DNA of 64,000 bases from Bacteroidota bacterium (GTDB lineage Bacteria > Bacteroidota > Bacteroidia > AKYH767-A > 2013-40CM-41-45). Position numbers and translations under genes: made by a program. The stretch's first letter is position 1. Each line of letters starts with the position of its first letter. Location of the stretch: assembly GCA_016721305.1 (NCBI GenBank), contig JADKIH010000026.1:32187-96186 (forward strand), written 5' to 3'. A model generated the notes under the pieces. That model worked only from the letters and a program-made list of their open reading frames with translations. It searched no databases and was not told where the DNA came from. Positions 17,749 to 26,801 of the stretch are shown here, piece after piece.

Positions 17749-18018
17749 CTACTTCAAAACCTCGAAAGATCGAAACCACGAAACCGGCACTTCTGAAATC
17801 TCCCCACGCTCAACACGGGCGCGGGAAGGGCCACGTTGGCACCATTGGATAAATTCCGTAAGCGATTGCTCCTCCCCTTCCGCGACAACTTCGACGGAGC
17901 CATCAGGTAAATTGCGAACCGTGCCTTTGATATTCAATTCGCGTGCGCGTTCCTGCGTATGCTTTCGAAAGAAGACACCTTGTACGAGGCCGTGGATGAT
18001 GAGTTTGGTGGAGTTCAT
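17749..18018 (-). CDS. acyP: Acylphosphatase
   Basis: This 89-residue protein has the full acylphosphatase signature: GLVQGVFFRKHTQERA near the N-terminus (catalytic Arg) and GTVRNLPDGSVEVVAEG (catalytic Asn). It hydrolyses carboxyl-phosphate bonds such as acetyl phosphate in the cytoplasm. The gene stands alone between repeat blocks, and the start gives the family's normal length. Confidence 0.93.
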   Translation of the reverse strand: MNSTKLIIHGLVQGVFFRKHTQERARELNIKGTVRNLPDGSVEVVAEGEEQSLTEFIQWCQRGPSRARVERGEISEVPVSWFRSFEVLK

Positions 18019-18027
18019 GGGTTGTAA

Positions 18028-18115
18028 AAATTTAGAATTAAGAATTATGAATTCAGAATGGTTGCAATTTACTAGCTGATTCGCAAATTCATAATTCTAA
18101 ATTATGAATTATGAA
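18028..18115. repeat. AATTCATAATTCTAAAT word repeats (family F)
   Basis: Words such as 'gaattaagaattatgaattcagaat' and their complements fill the gap between acyP and the next gene. Because they are largely self-complementary around GAATTC, the RNA could fold. The same words appear at 23746-23812, 36665-36702 and 46047-46080. Confidence 0.75.
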
Positions 18116-18685
18116 TTAATTATAAATGAGCCGAAAATCCAACTTATTCATCATCTTCCGATAGTTCTTTTTCAGATCACGGTCAACGGCTTTGATGTCT
18201 TTGTACTCCTGAAATTTCTGCATGAGGAGCATATCGAAAACAGAGCTTTCTAAAAAGTCGATATCTGTTCGGAAGCCGCAGACACAGAGTGCCTGTGTGG
18301 TTTCCAGGAATTGTTTGATTCTTCTCTCGTCGGTATCGAGTGTACTGCAACTTCCGAAGTGAATAATTTTATTGACGCACGAGCCATTCAAAATTTCGGC
18401 GAGTTCTTGCAAGGCAAGATCTTCGTCACCGATTTCAATCGTCTCCGGTTGTCCGTGAAATGCGAGATAGCAGATGGAATAATTTTTATACCTCCGCTGT
18501 TTCCATTGAGAGAGATAGTAAATCAAGTTTTCTTTCGTCCCGCAAGTCTTGTGTATATAGTCGATATTACAATTCGTCTTCAAAAATTCCAATGCAGCTC
18601 CCACCGACGACTTCTTGCGAAGGTCTTTCTCCCAATCTCCTTCGAGACAGAAGACGTGTTTGGTGAAGTCTTTGGCGATGCGCAT
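18116..18685 (-). CDS. Caspase/CHAT-like orphan protein (DUF6642-like)
   Basis: This 189-residue soluble protein begins with HVFCLEGDWEKDL. It contains two motifs spaced as in caspase-fold (CHAT) peptidases: a beta strand ending in a His-Gly (YLAFHGQPE, about residues 73-81) and, some 35 residues on, a strand ending in Gly-Ser-Cys (IIHFGSCSTL). A His-Cys dyad is the catalytic pair of that fold. I believe this matches the family called DUF6642, but that is from memory. It is a single gene with no effector or sensor partner alongside. If active it would be a cysteine protease; role unknown. Confidence 0.65.
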   Translation of the reverse strand: MRIAKDFTKHVFCLEGDWEKDLRKKSSVGAALEFLKTNCNIDYIHKTCGTKENLIYYLSQWKQRRYKNYSICYLAFHGQPETIEIGDEDLALQELAEILNGSCVNKIIHFGSCSTLDTDERRIKQFLETTQALCVCGFRTDIDFLESSVFDMLLMQKFQEYKDIKAVDRDLKKNYRKMMNKLDFRLIYN

Positions 18686-18693
18686 TTTGGTTC

Positions 18694-18813
18694 AATTAGC
18701 TAATTAGCTGATTAGCTAATTTGACTATGGTTAGGGGTTAGTAAAACACTTTCAGGTTATTAGAATTTCCGACGGTAGGATCTGCTACAATTAGCTAATT
18801 AGCTAATTAGCCA
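18694..18813. repeat. TTAGCTAATTAGCTGA word repeats (family B)
   Basis: Two short runs (18694-18722 and 18789-18815) of a nine-base unit built on TTAGCTAA, which is its own reverse complement. They lie between the caspase-like gene and the enoyl-CoA hydratase gene, part of a 208-base gap without genes. Confidence 0.85.
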
Positions 18814-18893
18814 ATTGCCAAAGCTGACAAGTCCACCCCGCCACTAAAAACCGGCAGAGAGTATAACAAACGTAATTCAGTAAACAGAGAGGG

Positions 18894-19663
18894 CTAGCGG
18901 AAATTCGCTTTTCGTTTATTCAAAAATGCGTCGACTCCTTCTTTGAAATCAGGGGTGCCGAAGCAGTTTCCGAATTCTTCGACTTCGAAAGAGAAGCCGT
19001 CGACTCCGTCGGTGTAGTATGCGTCGACACATTTAACGATGCCGGCGATTGCGCGTGGGCCTTTGGTAGCGATCTTATTGATCAGTTCCTTGGCTTTATC
19101 TAAAAGTTGATCGGGAGTAGTAACGTAATTAACGAGTCCGAGAGTGAGTGCTTCATTCGCACCAATCATATCGGCCGTCATGAGCAGTTCCATCGCTTTA
19201 CTTTTTCCGATGAGCTGCACCAGTCGTTGTGTGCCGGCATAGCCGGGAATCAGTCCGAGATTAACTTCGGGCTGACCAAATTTTGCATTGTCGGAAGCAA
19301 CGCGCAAGTGACAACTCATTGCCAGCTCGCAACCTCCGCCAAGAGCGAAACCATTTACGGCCGCAACAATCGGCTTCGAACATAATTCAAGCGACTTAAA
19401 AACTTTTTGTCCGTCGCCGCTCAATTTCTTTGCTTCCTCGTTTGTATAAGAAGCAAATTCCGAAATATCAGCACCGGCAACAAAAGCCTTCGCTCCGCTT
19501 CCTGTGAGGATAATTCCGTACACATCTTTATTTTTTCCGCCTCAGCCACAGCACGTCCGATTTCCTGAATCGTATCATAATTCAACGCGTTCAGTTTATC
19601 CGGACGGTTAACGGTGATGGTGCAGATGTTGGAGGTTATTTGGGAGAGGATGTTGGTGTACAT
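18894..19663 (-). CDS. Enoyl-CoA hydratase/isomerase (frameshifted)
   Basis: Crotonase-family enzyme adding water to 2-enoyl-CoA in fatty acid or amino acid breakdown. The N-terminus (TITVNRPDKLNALN) is in one frame; the rest (IILTGSGAKAFVAGADISEF, then GGGCELAMSCHLR, then GQPEVNLGLIPGYAGTQRL with the catalytic Glu) is in another. Adding one A to the A6 run at about 19527 joins them into a ~257-residue protein of normal size. The homopolymer position suggests a sequencing error. The start is MYTNILSQ at 19663. It is followed by a B12-binding gene read in the same direction upstream, which hints at a propionate or branched-chain route. Confidence 0.9.
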
Positions 19664-19730
19664 GGTTGGTTGTTTCATTCTGGTTTTTTGATAATGAACA
19701 AACTTACTTACTTGTAAGCTGCTGCTTCAA

Positions 19731-19759
19731 TTAGCTAATTAGCTAATTAGCTAATTGGC
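19731..19759. repeat. TTAGCTAA word repeat (family B)
   Basis: Three and a half units of the nine-base word lie directly after the stop of the B12-binding gene and even overlap its last few bases. Confidence 0.85.
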
Positions 19760-20161
19760 AGATCGGCGCCGTTCCACTTCCTTTCGCACGTAGTCGATAA
19801 TGACCGACGTATCCGTTCCCGGAGGGAAGAGTTTTCCGCAGCCGAGGTCTTCGAGTTTTTGTACGTCGGCAACGGGGATGATGCCTCCGCCGGTGAGGAG
19901 AACATTTTGCATCGATTTTTCTTTCATCAGATTAATGATTTTCGGAAAAACCGTCATGTGTGCGCCGGAAAGGATGCTGACTCCGATGACGTCGACGTCT
20001 TCCTGTAAGGCAGCGTTAACGACCATCTCGGGTGTCTGGCGAAGACCGGTGTAGATGACTTCCATACCGGCATCCCGGAGGAACGATGCGATGACTTTAG
20101 CTCCACGATCGTGACCATCCAGTCCTACTTTCGCAACTAATACGCGAATCGGGCGACTCAT
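19751..20161 (-). CDS. Cobalamin-binding protein (methylmalonyl-CoA mutase C-terminal domain)
   Basis: This 136-residue protein is a lone B12-binding domain: D-x-H-x-x-G in GLDGHDRGAKV, then VIGVSILSGAH and LLTGGGIIP, all in the Rossmann-like order of the methylmalonyl-CoA mutase C-terminus. It binds adenosylcobalamin through the His and would be the small subunit of a two-part acyl-CoA mutase. The catalytic large subunit is not in this window. It precedes the enoyl-CoA hydratase gene by about 90 bases in the same direction. Confidence 0.9.
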   Translation of the reverse strand: MSRPIRVLVAKVGLDGHDRGAKVIASFLRDAGMEVIYTGLRQTPEMVVNAALQEDVDVIGVSILSGAHMTVFPKIINLMKEKSMQNVLLTGGGIIPVADVQKLEDLGCGKLFPPGTDTSVIIDYVRKEVERRRSAN

Positions 20162-20297
20162 ATCTTGTGTTGATTTTGCGGTGAATTTACTCGATTTGGA
20201 AGCAATCTGCGCTTCTTATATGCAGGATATTCGTCAGGAATTCATCCTCACTCACATACCTTATTTCTTATACAAATATACGAATCCTCCCGCTTTT

Positions 20298-23200
20298 TCA
20301 GGCTAACGGAAGGTCGATAAAGAAGCTCGTCCCGGAATTGTAAGTGCTTGTAAACCAAACTTTACCACCGGCCTGATCGACTAAATTATAGACCATTGCG
20401 AGGCCAAGGCCCATTCCGCTCGATTTTGTCGTAAAGTTCGGTTTGAAGATTTTTTCCCTTTGATCTTCAGGAATTCCGATGCCGTTGTCGGCGATTTCGA
20501 TACGAATTGAGTTGGCATGGCGGCTGATCACGACTGCAATACGACCCGACTTGTTATCCGGAATGGCCTGCATGGCATTTCGTAAAATGTTTGAGAAAAT
20601 TCGATTGAGTTGATCTTTATCTGCCAGAACAAATAAGTCGGAATTCTTTTCTTCGAAACTGACTTCGAGAGTCGGAATCTCGCGATACAGATCAACGAGT
20701 GGTTTCAGAACTTCGGCAGGTTGTATGCGAACAGGAACTGATTGTGGCATTCGCGCAAAATCGCTGAACGCTGTCGCAATATTTGCAAGCGTATCGATTT
20801 GCTGAATGAGTGTACCCGAAATGCGATCAACAAATTCTTTGTCGTTACCGCCTTTATCTATCAGCGTTCTTTGCAAATGCTGAACCGATAATTTCATTGG
20901 CGTAAGCGGATTTTTGATTTCATGCGCTACTTGTCGTGCCATTTCCCGCCATGCAGTCTCTCGTTCACTTTGTGCGAGCTTACTTGCACTCAAAGCAAGT
21001 TCGTCGATCATTCGATTGTATTCTTTCACCAGCTCGCCGATTTCGTCTTTGCGACTATACTGAATTTGTTCATTCGTTGTACCGAGACGCAATCCGGCCA
21101 TTCTCTCCTGAATGAGCAATAACGGCTGAGTGATACGCGATGAAATAATGACAGTCAAAAGAACAGCAACTGCTAAGAGGAAAACATAAATATTAAGTAA
21201 CGCCGATAAGAAACCGGAAACTTCTTTATTCAATTCATTTTGCTTTTCAAAATATGGAAGTCCGAGATACGCTTTTATTTCTCCGTTAGCATTGGTAATC
21301 GGAGCATAACCCGAAACGTATTTCAACTTTCCGGCATTTTCCGGATGAATGTATTGAGTCAAACCTTTTTCCCGAATTTCAAAAAAGGCTTCAGGATTCA
21401 TTCGTGACGAAATAATGTTTTCGTTGTAGATTTTCGGTTGAGAAGAAAATATCAATTCGCCGTTTTCATTGAAGACGTTGAAATCGATATTCGTATTATT
21501 CACGAAGCGAGTGAGAATCGATTCTAAAACACGACTACTGTCATTGTCAAGATACGGCAAGGCATTTTCACTCACTGTAAACCAAAGTGCATTCACCTGA
21601 TCCGAAATACTCTTACGCTGATCGGCTTCGTATTTTTTATCGATGTAATAAACCGTTCCTGCTCCAACGAGCACAAAAGAAAGTACAACGACAGAAACAA
21701 CAGAAATCTGAATTCGTCGGGTGAGATTCCATGTATAAGTCGAATCAGAAGCAAAGAGAACGGAGAGAATAAAAATGAGCAACGTGAGCAATCCGCACAA
21801 AGCAAGCATCCACGAAAACAGGGTGAGCAATGAAAATAACGTTTGCTCCGGATGACTTACAACGATAATTGATGTCGGCGATAAATGATAAATCAGATGA
21901 TTGTACCCGTTCAGACTCAATTGCGAGAACTCGCTTTTGGCATCTCTGAAATCTTTGTCAGTTAACGCATATGTATAATTACCGAATTCGTAGATGAGCG
22001 ATTGATTGCTGTAACGAGCAATCGAATAATCGCCCGACGAAAGATTTTCATTATTCTGTCCGCTTAAAAACAATTCAGGAAAGCCTTCGGCCGATTGTAA
22101 AAAGCGCGCACTGAGCAGAACGACCATCGTAGTCGGAACAGCTTTTGCTTTTTGAAGAGTATAAAAAGCGATATACGACGAACGACCATTTTCATTATTC
22201 AAAAAGTAAAGTCCGTCGCTGAAAGTCGGCTTTCCTTGTGATGCCAGTGATTGAAAATCGGCCAGAGATTTTCCGTTACCGCTTGAATCCGGATAAAAAA
22301 TATAGACGCTTGATTCGAATCGTGCGAGATATCCGGAGAAATAGCGCTGACTGAGAATCGATGAAATTTTATCGTGATTGAGATCAACATTTGCCGACAA
22401 TGAAGCAATTTCTGCATCGTCGATAATTTTCTTGCGCGCTTCTTCGAGCAGATACTCGGCAACATGATCTTGGCGTACTTCGACTTTTTGTGCCAGAAGT
22501 TTTCGTGACTCAATTTCCTTTTGGTTATTCAGTCTGTACAAACTTCCTGACGAATATACTGCGCAGAAAAAAACAGCGAACCAGATATGAATACTATTTA
22601 CCCGATAGTTAAACGAGAATCGCAAAGCGGCAGCCAATGAAATAAGAAAAGTAATGAGCAAGATGGCAATTGCCATGAACGCCCAAATGCTAAACCCATC
22701 GAGCTCGAGCGGCTTGCTTACGTCGAACGAGATTTGAGAATTCACGATCAGACTCGTCATCAGAAGATGAGTGGATAAAGCCAATAGAGCTAGGATCGGA
22801 TAAAACCAAAATTTTCCGGAGGCCGGACTCTTCTCCGTTTTAATATTTCGATAAATACTAAATGCGACGATGAGGAAAAACGCCACATTAATCAGAAAGT
22901 CTCCGAGCGAATTAAAGTAAAATGACGATGCGTATAAGCGCGGACTGAATAATTCGAGACGATATAGTTCTTCAGGAAACTTAAATAAAATCGTAAGCGT
23001 TCTTACACCCCAAATAAATACCAGAAAAACCATTCCTTTCGAAAATGATTTCGCCAAAAAGAAATTTGAAAGAACATAAATACCAATAAAGGCAAATATC
23101 AGTGCAAATAAGTACAGCCATTTTCCCGACAACTCACTCTCACCGGTCGAATAATCATACGACAACTTTAGAGTCGATTTCTGATCAGGTGCTGAAAAAG

Positions 23201-23720
23201 AAAGATTGCCGGATGTGTCCGGGTGAAAAGCCGAATTAAGTCCGAGTGCCGGATTAAATTCATTCACCAGATATTTATTTTCGTAATCGTAATTATGTTT
23301 AAGAAGAATGAGTCCGAAGAATTGCCTCTCACCGGCACGCTTTTCATAAAAAACGAAATCGCCGTTTGGAAGCGAAACCAATTCACCGTTATGTAAATTA
23401 TTGAAAGACGAAAGATCAACTACAGGTTCATTATCCGACCAATAAATTATTTGCCCTTTATCCGCCACATAAAAACTGAATCCCGATTTCTCCAGTCCGC
23501 TGTGTAAAAAGTACGAGTGAAATTCTTCATCCGATTTAAACGCAGCAACCTTTTCGAGCGACGCCGACATTTGTTGTCCGAGCGACATTAATTTTTCCTG
23601 TGCCGATTGAACAACGGCATCCGGTCTGGCATTGGTTCGATGTTGCAAAAATTCCGCAATCCCGGCCAGAGAAGCAGATAAAAGAAGGAAGAGAATGGCA
23701 AGCCGGGAGGGTTGTCGCAT
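20298..23720 (-). CDS. NtrY-like membrane sensor histidine kinase
   Basis: A 1140-residue protein with many transmembrane helices in the first ~410 residues, a long extracytoplasmic middle part and another helix pair flanking a sensor region (about 650-860). It then has a HAMP domain (RITQPLLLIQERM), a HisKA dimerisation domain with His933 in ARQVAHEIKNPLTPM, and a HATPase (N box FSNILRNAMQAIP, G1 DNGIGIP, G2 GMGLGLAMVY). The HEIKNPLTPM box is that of the NtrY family. No response regulator is next to it, so it is an orphan kinase. It reads leftwards; the gap to the next gene is 84 bases of family F repeat. Confidence 0.9.
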   Translation of the reverse strand: MRQPSRLAILFLLLSASLAGIAEFLQHRTNARPDAVVQSAQEKLMSLGQQMSASLEKVAAFKSDEEFHSYFLHSGLEKSGFSFYVADKGQIIYWSDNEPVVDLSSFNNLHNGELVSLPNGDFVFYEKRAGERQFFGLILLKHNYDYENKYLVNEFNPALGLNSAFHPDTSGNLSFSAPDQKSTLKLSYDYSTGESELSGKWLYLFALIFAFIGIYVLSNFFLAKSFSKGMVFLVFIWGVRTLTILFKFPEELYRLELFSPRLYASSFYFNSLGDFLINVAFFLIVAFSIYRNIKTEKSPASGKFWFYPILALLALSTHLLMTSLIVNSQISFDVSKPLELDGFSIWAFMAIAILLITFLISLAAALRFSFNYRVNSIHIWFAVFFCAVYSSGSLYRLNNQKEIESRKLLAQKVEVRQDHVAEYLLEEARKKIIDDAEIASLSANVDLNHDKISSILSQRYFSGYLARFESSVYIFYPDSSGNGKSLADFQSLASQGKPTFSDGLYFLNNENGRSSYIAFYTLQKAKAVPTTMVVLLSARFLQSAEGFPELFLSGQNNENLSSGDYSIARYSNQSLIYEFGNYTYALTDKDFRDAKSEFSQLSLNGYNHLIYHLSPTSIIVVSHPEQTLFSLLTLFSWMLALCGLLTLLIFILSVLFASDSTYTWNLTRRIQISVVSVVVLSFVLVGAGTVYYIDKKYEADQRKSISDQVNALWFTVSENALPYLDNDSSRVLESILTRFVNNTNIDFNVFNENGELIFSSQPKIYNENIISSRMNPEAFFEIREKGLTQYIHPENAGKLKYVSGYAPITNANGEIKAYLGLPYFEKQNELNKEVSGFLSALLNIYVFLLAVAVLLTVIISSRITQPLLLIQERMAGLRLGTTNEQIQYSRKDEIGELVKEYNRMIDELALSASKLAQSERETAWREMARQVAHEIKNPLTPMKLSVQHLQRTLIDKGGNDKEFVDRISGTLIQQIDTLANIATAFSDFARMPQSVPVRIQPAEVLKPLVDLYREIPTLEVSFEEKNSDLFVLADKDQLNRIFSNILRNAMQAIPDNKSGRIAVVISRHANSIRIEIADNGIGIPEDQREKIFKPNFTTKSSGMGLGLAMVYNLVDQAGGKVWFTSTYNSGTSFFIDLPLA

Positions 23721-23745
23721 GGTAGGGTAACGTCTTGGTCGGGTT

Positions 23746-23812
23746 GAATTTAGAATTATGAATTCAGAATTATGAATTCTAAATTTTGAATTTATAATTT
23801 AGAATTATGAAT
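23746..23812. repeat. GAATTCAGAATTATGAATTC word repeats (family F)
   Basis: A self-complementary AT-rich block between the sensor kinase and purN; the last words run into the purN stop codon. Confidence 0.8.
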
Positions 23813-24374
23813 TCCCAAGGGCCTTTTCAACAACCACAGGAAAGTACTTATATTCCAATTCATGTATTTTAGTTGCAAGAGATTCCGGCGTATCGGTTTT
23901 ATCGATAGCACAGGCAGCCTGAAAGATAATACTTCCTTCGTCGAATTTTTCGTTTACGTGGTGAACAGTGATTCCGGAGATGAGAGATCCTGATTCGATG
24001 ACGGCCTGATGGACACGACTTCCATAGAAACCCTTGCCACCAAACTGAGGCAACAGTGCGGGATGAATATTGACGATACGACCGTGATAAGCACGAATAA
24101 GATTTTCGGGTACCAACAAGAGGAATCCTGCCAGTACGACGAAGTCGATTTGTTCATCGCGCAGCATCTTCTCCACCCCGGCCGGATCAGAAAAGTCGGC
24201 CTTTTTACAAACTTTCACAGGGATCGCCAAACGGTGAGCTCTTTCGATGACACCGGCCGTTGGGTTATTCGTAATGATGAGAGCCACGCGGGCGATATCA
24301 CCGGTTTCGAAATGCAGGGCAATTTGTTCGGCATTGGAGCCCGAACCCGAAGCAAGTATGGCGAGACGTTTCAT
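23805..24374 (-). CDS. purN: Phosphoribosylglycinamide formyltransferase
   Basis: GAR transformylase, third step of purine synthesis, using 10-formyltetrahydrofolate. The 190-residue protein shows SGSGSNAEQI for phosphate binding, the catalytic Asn-His in RIVNIHPALLPQF, GSRVHQAVIESG and SGITVHHVNEKFDEG (catalytic Asp). The start was taken at MKRLAILASG (24374); an ATG 18 bases further out would precede a promoter-like box. No other pur gene is nearby. Confidence 0.94.
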   Translation of the reverse strand: MKRLAILASGSGSNAEQIALHFETGDIARVALIITNNPTAGVIERAHRLAIPVKVCKKADFSDPAGVEKMLRDEQIDFVVLAGFLLLVPENLIRAYHGRIVNIHPALLPQFGGKGFYGSRVHQAVIESGSLISGITVHHVNEKFDEGSIIFQAACAIDKTDTPESLATKIHELEYKYFPVVVEKALGNS

Positions 24375-24381
24375 GAGAGAA

Positions 24382-24389
24382 CAAAAATA
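24382..24389 (-). promoter_or_regulatory. -7 promoter box just before purN
   Basis: The minus strand reads TATTTTTG (exact TAnnTTTG) with only seven bases to the purN ATG, so transcription would begin at or next to the start codon and the message would be leaderless or nearly so. No clear -33 TTG. Confidence 0.45.
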
Positions 24390-24571
24390 CATTCGATAAA
24401 ACAGCTATGAAACCTGCACTTTAGCAATAGCATCATAGTTTTCAACATATAAATTTTCTTAGAGTAATTTTTTATTACTTTACGCACCGGGGAAACAAGT
24501 TTATTTTATTCATATCCCCTTGATTTTGAGACTCTGAAACACCTCGCATAAGAAATAAAACACAAAGATAT

Positions 24572-25219
24572 ATGTCATTAAATCCCATCTTCCAGTACTT
24601 CGTTCCAAAAGACCGTAAATTCTTTCCTTTGTTTGAGCAATCATCAGCCAATTTGGTAGAAATATCGAAAGTATTGGTTGAGGTAATGACAGCTCCGTCG
24701 CTCGAAAAACGCAAGGCATTGATTCGCCAAATTGAAAAGTTGGAGCACGTGGGAGATGAGATTACTCACACTATTTTCCAAGAAGTAAGTACGACATTTA
24801 TTACACCATTCGATCGTGAAGATATTCAGCAATTAGCGAGTGCATTGGATGATATTATCGACTATATCCATGGTTCTGCAAAGCGAATCGAATTATACAA
24901 AGTGGAGAACATTCATCCTGCAATGGTGAAGTTGGCTGATTTGATTTTAGAGTCAGCAGTAGAGATCAATGCGGCAGTTAGCAGCTTACGAAGTATGAAG
25001 AACATCATCAAAACTCGTGAAGCTTTGGTAAAGATCAACAGTCTGGAAAATCATGCCGACGACATATTCGACAATGCTGTAGCGCGTTTGTTTGAAGATG
25101 AAAAAGATGCTATTCAAATCATTAAAATAAAGGAAGTTTTATCGGCACTTGAAACTGCGACAGATAAATGTGAAGATGTGGCCAATGTGTTAGAATCAAT
25201 CATCATCAAGCAAGCTTAA
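24572..25219 (+). CDS. DUF47 family (PhoU-like) phosphate transport regulator
   Basis: This 215-residue all-helical protein belongs to the TIGR00153/DUF47 family, relatives of PhoU: SLNPIFQYFVPKDRKFFPLF at the start, EHVGDEITHTIFQEV and DDIIDYIHGSAKRIELY, the metal-binding D/E patches of the fold. These proteins are nearly always encoded with a Pit transporter, as here (42 bases upstream), and are thought to control it. The two genes are surely one operon. Confidence 0.92.
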   Translation: MSLNPIFQYFVPKDRKFFPLFEQSSANLVEISKVLVEVMTAPSLEKRKALIRQIEKLEHVGDEITHTIFQEVSTTFITPFDREDIQQLASALDDIIDYIHGSAKRIELYKVENIHPAMVKLADLILESAVEINAAVSSLRSMKNIIKTREALVKINSLENHADDIFDNAVARLFEDEKDAIQIIKIKEVLSALETATDKCEDVANVLESIIIKQA

Positions 25220-25261
25220 ACAGGCTAATCTCAACTTCAACAGTCAAAAGTTCCATCAGGT

Positions 25262-26347
25262 ATGACCATCCTAATAATTGTAGTTGTTCTTGCCATTTTA
25301 TTCGACTTCATCAATGGATTCCATGATGCGGCCAATTCAATTGCAACCGTTGTTTCCACAAAAGTATTATCACCCTTCAAAGCAGTTCTTTGGGCAGCGT
25401 TTTTCAACGCCGTTGTACTTGTATTGTGTCAGAACAAATGGCTCGGATTTGAATTTAAGGTAGCCGATGCAGTTGCAAAAATTGTACGTACCGAAGCTAT
25501 CGACTTGTATGTAATCCTGGCCGGACTTATTGCCGCAATTGCTTGGAACTTACTTACATGGTGGTTGGGAATTCCTTCGTCATCTTCTCACACACTAATG
25601 GGAGGTTTTGCCGGAGCAGCTATCGCAAAAGCAGGATTTGGTGTATTGGCTGATATTGGAAAACTATATCAAACCGTTGCCTTTATTTTCCTGGCTCCAT
25701 TAATCGGACTAATTCTATCGTACATACTTACCGTCATTATTTTGCATCTATGCAAACGATCGAATCCCTCGCGCGCCGATAAATGGTTTCGAAAATTGCA
25801 GTTGGTTTCATCGGCACTTTTCAGTTTAGGCCATGGTAGTAACGACGCTCAAAAAGTAATGGGAATTATTGCTGCTGCATTATTGGTTTACAAAACTCAG
25901 GTTTTAGGAATTCCGAAAGACGTTTCCGTTACCGGATGGAATAATGTGGTAGCAATTATGGATACCCACGGCAAGCAAAAAATCACTCACATCCCTACCT
26001 GGGTCGAAGTATCATGCTTCATGGCTATTGGTATCGGTACATTGAGCGGTGGTTGGAGAATCATCAAAACGATGGGTACAAAAATCACTAAAGTAACTCC
26101 ATTAGAAGGTGTTAGCGCTGAAACAGCCGGTGCGATTACCTTATATGCCACTCAAGCTTTAGGAATTCCGGTTTCTACAACTCATACAATCACAGGTGCT
26201 ATCGTTGGTGTTGGATTATCGAAGCGACTTTCAGCTGTTCGATGGGGTGTTACCATCAATTTATTCTGGGCCTGGATTCTCACAATTCCGGTATCTGCCC
26301 TGCTCGCGGCACTGATATTCACCATTATTCGGGCATTCATAGGTTAA
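25262..26347 (+). CDS. pit: Inorganic phosphate transporter, PiT family
   Basis: This 361-residue membrane protein has about ten helices. It shows the two inverted-repeat signatures of PiT carriers: GFHDAANSIATVVST near the N-terminus and SLGHGSNDAQKVMG in the second half, plus ALGIPVSTTHTITGAI. It takes up phosphate (as metal-phosphate) with protons or Na+. It follows the DUF47 gene and ends the operon; the next gene, acpP, has its own promoter. Confidence 0.94.
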   Translation: MTILIIVVVLAILFDFINGFHDAANSIATVVSTKVLSPFKAVLWAAFFNAVVLVLCQNKWLGFEFKVADAVAKIVRTEAIDLYVILAGLIAAIAWNLLTWWLGIPSSSSHTLMGGFAGAAIAKAGFGVLADIGKLYQTVAFIFLAPLIGLILSYILTVIILHLCKRSNPSRADKWFRKLQLVSSALFSLGHGSNDAQKVMGIIAAALLVYKTQVLGIPKDVSVTGWNNVVAIMDTHGKQKITHIPTWVEVSCFMAIGIGTLSGGWRIIKTMGTKITKVTPLEGVSAETAGAITLYATQALGIPVSTTHTITGAIVGVGLSKRLSAVRWGVTINLFWAWILTIPVSALLAALIFTIIRAFIG

Positions 26348-26393
26348 GAATCTGTAAAATAGGCGAAATTTGAGAAAAACGATTGTTTTCGGA

Positions 26394-26425
26394 TTTTGAT
26401 ATTCGCCTGAATAAATTTTACTTTG
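26394..26425 (+). promoter_or_regulatory. Probable promoter of acpP-fabF-rnc
   Basis: TTTTG at 26394-26398 is followed 19 bases on by TTACTTTG at 26418-26425, one base off TAnnTTTG. Spacing is right for a Bacteroidota primary-sigma promoter. It gives a leader of about 32 bases to the acpP ATG at 26464. Confidence 0.45.
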
Positions 26426-26463
26426 CAACTCATTATAAAAACCAATCACAAAAAAGATTAATC

Positions 26464-26700
26464 ATGTCAGACATTTCAGCAAAAGTTAAAGCGATCATCA
26501 TTGACAAATTAGGCGTTGATGAAAAAGAAGTTACTCCTGAAGCAAGCTTCACTAATGATTTGGGAGCAGATTCTCTCGATACAGTAGAGCTGATCATGGA
26601 ATTTGAAAAAGAATTCAATATCGCTATTCCGGACGACCAGGCTGAAAAAATTGCCACGGTAGGACAGGCAATCGATTATATCGAGAAAAACGCTAAATAA
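26464..26700 (+). CDS. acpP: Acyl carrier protein
   Basis: A 78-residue acidic protein with the phosphopantetheine serine in LGADSLDTVELIMEFE and the normal four-helix length. It carries the growing acyl chain in fatty acid synthesis. The start at MSDISAKV was chosen for family length. fabF and rnc follow in the same direction, the order widely conserved in bacteria. Confidence 0.96.
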   Translation: MSDISAKVKAIIIDKLGVDEKEVTPEASFTNDLGADSLDTVELIMEFEKEFNIAIPDDQAEKIATVGQAIDYIEKNAK

Positions 26701-26710
26701 TTTCAAAAGA

Positions 26711-26780
26711 CAAGCATGACCGTCATTACTGTCGGTCATGCTCGTTCTTTCAGCAGGTTTAGCCCGCCGCTGAAATTTTT
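26711..26780 (+). terminator. Two hairpins between acpP and fabF
   Basis: The first hairpin has ten-base arms, AGCATGACCG (26713-26722) and CGGTCATGCT (26733-26742), followed by CGTTCTTT. The second has arms TTTCAGC (26748-26754) and GCTGAAA (26769-26775), followed by TTTTT. Both are terminator-like. Since acp must be made in large excess over FabF, partial termination here would give that ratio; this is inference. Confidence 0.7.
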
Positions 26781-26801
26781 AACCTAAATTCCAGCATAGG
26801 A

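Noticed and set aside
24475..24719. Minus-strand frames over the start of the DUF47 gene
   Set aside because: They are antisense to a recognised gene and lack protein-like features.
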